DNA of 64,000 nucleotides from Butyricicoccus pullicaecorum DSM 23266 (GTDB taxonomy: Bacteria > Bacillota > Clostridia > Oscillospirales > Butyricicoccaceae): positions 372,001-436,000 of the forward strand of contig NZ_FUXW01000001.1 in NCBI RefSeq assembly GCF_900167005.1, written 5' to 3'. Both the position numbers and the translations under genes were made by a program. Below the pieces are notes generated by a model, which ran no database searches, had not been told where the DNA came from, and saw only the letters and a list, made by a program, of their open reading frames with translations. Shown here in pieces: positions 61,936 to 64,000 of the stretch. Position 1 is the first letter of the stretch, and every line of letters starts with the position of its first letter.

Positions 61936-63075
61936 TTAGTTTTTCGGTGCTTTCTTGACCAGCGATGCCATGTTGCTGGTGTACCATACATTCTGGCGAA
62001 CGATCAGGTCGTCAGCCGCAAACAGACGTTTCTGCACCATCTGCAAGCGGAAGCCGTTGTCACGGACGTTGACGTAGGTGCTGGTGTTGTACGAGCCGTA
62101 AGGGTAGGCGAAGAACAATTCCTTCGCGCCTAGTACCGAGCGCAGCGACTCGTAAGCACGTTCCAGCTCGCGGTTGAATTCCGGGCCGCTGACCGTAGTA
62201 CAGTCGATGTGATCGATGTTGTGGCTGTACACCTTCACATAGCCGCTTTCCTCCATTTCCTTGGCCTGTGCGGAGGTGAAGTAGTTGCCCTGCTCGTTTT
62301 CCATCTCGCGCACGATGGTGAAGATGGAAGCCGGAGCCTTCTCTTCAACCAGAACCGGATAGGCGAGGGTGTAGTTATTCATATAACCGTCGTCGATCGT
62401 GATGATAAAGTATTTTTTACCCTTTTCGGTCTTGCCCTCGTAGTAATCTTCGAGCGAGATCAGCTCGTAGCCTAGTGCGCGCATATCGCGAATGTCGCAG
62501 CGCAGCTTCCATGGGGATGTGTACAGATCGGGCTGTGCAGCGAGCAGGTTGGGGTCTTCGGTGAAGGCGTGATACATATAGACGATGGTGTTGCCCTGTT
62601 TTTCAAAATAAGGACGTTCGGGGTTGAGCTCGACGCGCTTTTGCGCACCGTTGTAGACCACCGACCAGTCAAACGCACGGCCGAGGTCGCGCAGTTTGAA
62701 GTAGTTATAGCCCGAGATGCTGTATCCCTGAATATCGGTTTTCTGGCCGTTGATATAGACCGTTTGCAGGGTCGGACGGGCGTAGGCCTTGGATGCAGTC
62801 TCGACCGGGTTGCTCTCGACCGATGCATCGTAAGATTCACCCGAAGTCAGGGAGATGGAAGAGGTGTCCGGATCGTACACGAGCGAGCAGCCGGTGACAC
62901 GGGCGAAATCGCGGGCGCGGACGTAATTATTTCCGTTTACATCGTAGGAAGAAAGGTCGGATTTTTGGTTATAAACGTAGATGTTTTGATTGGAACGGGT
63001 AGCGGTCAGTGCAGAAGCCGAAGAGACTGTCAGGATGGCTGCACAGACCAGTGCAAGGGGACGGGAAAGACGCAA
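61936..63075 (-). CDS. Secreted polysaccharide deacetylase with stalk-like N-terminal domain
   Basis: 379 aa. Signal peptide (~residues 1-23), then ~130 residues resembling copper amine oxidase N-terminal-like wall repeats (IYVYNQKSDLSSYDVNGNNYVRARDFARVTG, YINGQKTDIQGYSISGYNYFKLRDLG). A NodB-type deacetylase follows (residues ~165-370): IVYMYHAFTED, FIITIDDGYMNNYTLAYPVL, VYSHNIDHIDC and LFFAYPYGSYNTST. TTG at 63075 with AGGAGG 10 nt upstream is the likely start; the nearer ATG is in another frame. A hairpin terminator precedes it in its leader. Confidence 0.88.
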   Translation of the reverse strand: MRLSRPLALVCAAILTVSSASALTATRSNQNIYVYNQKSDLSSYDVNGNNYVRARDFARVTGCSLVYDPDTSSISLTSGESYDASVESNPVETASKAYARPTLQTVYINGQKTDIQGYSISGYNYFKLRDLGRAFDWSVVYNGAQKRVELNPERPYFEKQGNTIVYMYHAFTEDPNLLAAQPDLYTSPWKLRCDIRDMRALGYELISLEDYYEGKTEKGKKYFIITIDDGYMNNYTLAYPVLVEEKAPASIFTIVREMENEQGNYFTSAQAKEMEESGYVKVYSHNIDHIDCTTVSGPEFNRELERAYESLRSVLGAKELFFAYPYGSYNTSTYVNVRDNGFRLQMVQKRLFAADDLIVRQNVWYTSNMASLVKKAPKN

Positions 63076-63101
63076 AACAGTTCATACCTCCTGAAAATGC
63101 A

Positions 63102-63135
63102 ACAAAAAAGACGGTTTCCACAAGAAAACCGTCTG
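63102..63135 (-). terminator. Hairpin terminator in the deacetylase leader
   Basis: Minus strand AGACGGTTTTC / GAAACCGTCT stem followed by T6, between a minus promoter (TTGCGC 63254-63259, 17 bp, TATTAT 63231-63236) and the ribosome site of the deacetylase. Possible attenuator; on plus it also has a partial T tract. Confidence 0.6.
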
Positions 63136-63155
63136 TATTTTTGTCTAAAATACAC

Positions 63156-63185
63156 TTGACTATACCTTGGAAAATATGGTATAAT
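63156..63185 (+). promoter_or_regulatory. Promoter of rpoB
   Basis: TTGACT (63156-63161), 18 bp, TATAAT (63180-63185), about 150 nt upstream of rpoB. Confidence 0.6.
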
Positions 63186-63337
63186 AAATCGCTTATCGAA
63201 ATGAAGATAAATTTTCCGATAACCATCTTCATAATAGCACGCTTTTCAAAAGAGCGCAAGAGTTATTGAGAAAAAATAGCCACGCCTCCGGGCGTATGAA
63301 GTCCACGGAAATTCAGAAACGGAGTGATGGGTTCAAC

Positions 63338-64000
63338 ATGATGGTGAAAGACGTACAGCACGGCAAGACCACAAGAAAGAGCTTCGCGCGCATCGAGGAA
63401 ATCCTCGAGATGCCCAACCTGATCGAAATCCAGAAGAAGTCCTATGAGTGGTTCCTGGCCACCGGCCTGCGCGAGGTCTTTGAGGACGTCTCTGCGATCA
63501 CCGACTACACCGGCAACCTCGAACTGACCTTCCTTGATTACTCGCTCGACGAGCCGAAGTACAGCATCGAGGAATGCAAGGCAAGAGACGCAACGTATGC
63601 ATGCCCGCTCAAGGTGCGCGTTCGTCTGCGCAACAAGGAGACCGGCGAGATCAAGGAGCAGGAGATTTTCATGGGCGAGTTCCCGCGCATGACCCAGTCT
63701 GGCACCTTCATCTTCAACGGCGCGGAGCGCGCAATCGTTTCGCAGATCGTTCGTTCTCCCGGCGTATACTACGGCCGTGAGCTCGACAAGACCGACAAGG
63801 CAATCCTGTCGGCAACGGTTATCCCGTACCGCGGCGCTTGGCTCGAGTACGAGACCGATATGAACGACGTATTCTACGTTCGTATCGATAAAAACCGTAA
63901 GATTCCGATTACCTCGCTCATCCGTGCGCTGGGCGTCAAGACCGACGCCGAGATCCTCGAGATGTTCGGCGAGGACGAGCGCATCCTGGCAACCCTCGAG
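63338..64000 (+). CDS. rpoB: RNA polymerase beta subunit, 5' part
   Basis: Start of the core polymerase beta subunit, truncated by the window edge after ~221 codons. The N-terminal segment ([27 protein letters not shown]) and the beta1 lobe motif [22 protein letters not shown] are diagnostic. ATG 63338 or the next codon is the likely start, with AACGGAG upstream. No rplJL is adjacent: the gene before it is a divergent deacetylase, so rpoB has its own promoter here. Confidence 0.96.
   Translation, partial: MMVKDVQHGKTTRKSFARIEEILEMPNLIEIQKKSYEWFLATGLREVFEDVSAITDYTGNLELTFLDYSLDEPKYSIEECKARDATYACPLKVRVRLRNKETGEIKEQEIFMGEFPRMTQSGTFIFNGAERAIVSQIVRSPGVYYGRELDKTDKAILSATVIPYRGAWLEYETDMNDVFYVRIDKNRKIPITSLIRALGVKTDAEILEMFGEDERILATLE

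Overview
The window reads as chromosome of an anaerobic, gut-type Clostridia (Bacillota) with moderately high GC. The evidence is two T-box leaders, type III glutamine synthetase, two different [FeFe] hydrogenases, SLH-domain surface proteins, a YlmC-type sporulation protein, an archaeal-type prolyl-tRNA synthetase and strong AGGAGG ribosome sites. A member of the Oscillospirales near Butyricicoccus/Agathobaculum is my guess from overall flavour; no 16S gene is present to prove it. No phage, IS transposase or CRISPR array was found.

Layout. 1-1.25 kb: MgtC-like and VOC proteins. 1.3-14.4 kb: a sugar/inositol catabolic region with iolB-iolD (minus), iolE (plus), a split transketolase, malic enzyme and three regulators (AraC, DeoR, LacI), plus a tandem pair of YcxB-like membrane proteins. 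14.4-19.1 kb: a threonine T-box, thrS lacking the TGS domain, proS and an MscS channel. 19.1-25.6 kb: three paralogous SLH surface proteins around L-lactate dehydrogenase, and a copper-amine-oxidase-like stalk protein. 26-32.9 kb: a small Cys protein, HAD phosphatase and dapF, type III glnA, then apbE / NusG_II / Gx-transporter genes that resemble part of the extracellular electron-transfer (flavinylation) locus. 32.9-38.8 kb: ilvA, a DivIVA-like coiled coil, an orphan fumarase beta subunit, a group B-like [FeFe] hydrogenase, a polysaccharide deacetylase and ylmC.

38.8-46 kb: rpsB-tsf with a structured leader, tRNA-Leu(CAA), a DMT transporter, trpB2 under a tryptophan T-box, a SAM methyltransferase and tRNA-Pro(CGG) beside rearranged repeats. 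46-51 kb: nnrD, a lipoprotein, alr, mazF without a visible antitoxin, two unknown genes and a MATE exporter. 51-56 kb: a probable noncoding RNA, a Crp/Fnr regulator and a two-gene hydrogenase operon (NuoF-like/GltD-like flavoprotein plus HydA) matching the glutamate-synthase-linked group A2 layout. 56-64 kb: an MBOAT/SGNH acylation pair, a polar amino-acid ABC transporter, another deacetylase and the start of rpoB.

The most unusual signal is a ~190-nt element present twice (11.9-12.1 kb and 37.3-37.5 kb). It folds into the same five hairpins in both copies with compensatory base changes in at least four stems. Each copy is bracketed by two near-identical copies of a local intrinsic terminator, and the terminator differs between the two loci. 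It looks like a structured RNA or mobile element that uses or duplicates terminators. Other items worth following are the RNA near 51.2 kb, the antitoxin-less mazF with an upstream palindrome, and the duplicated tRNA-Pro flank.
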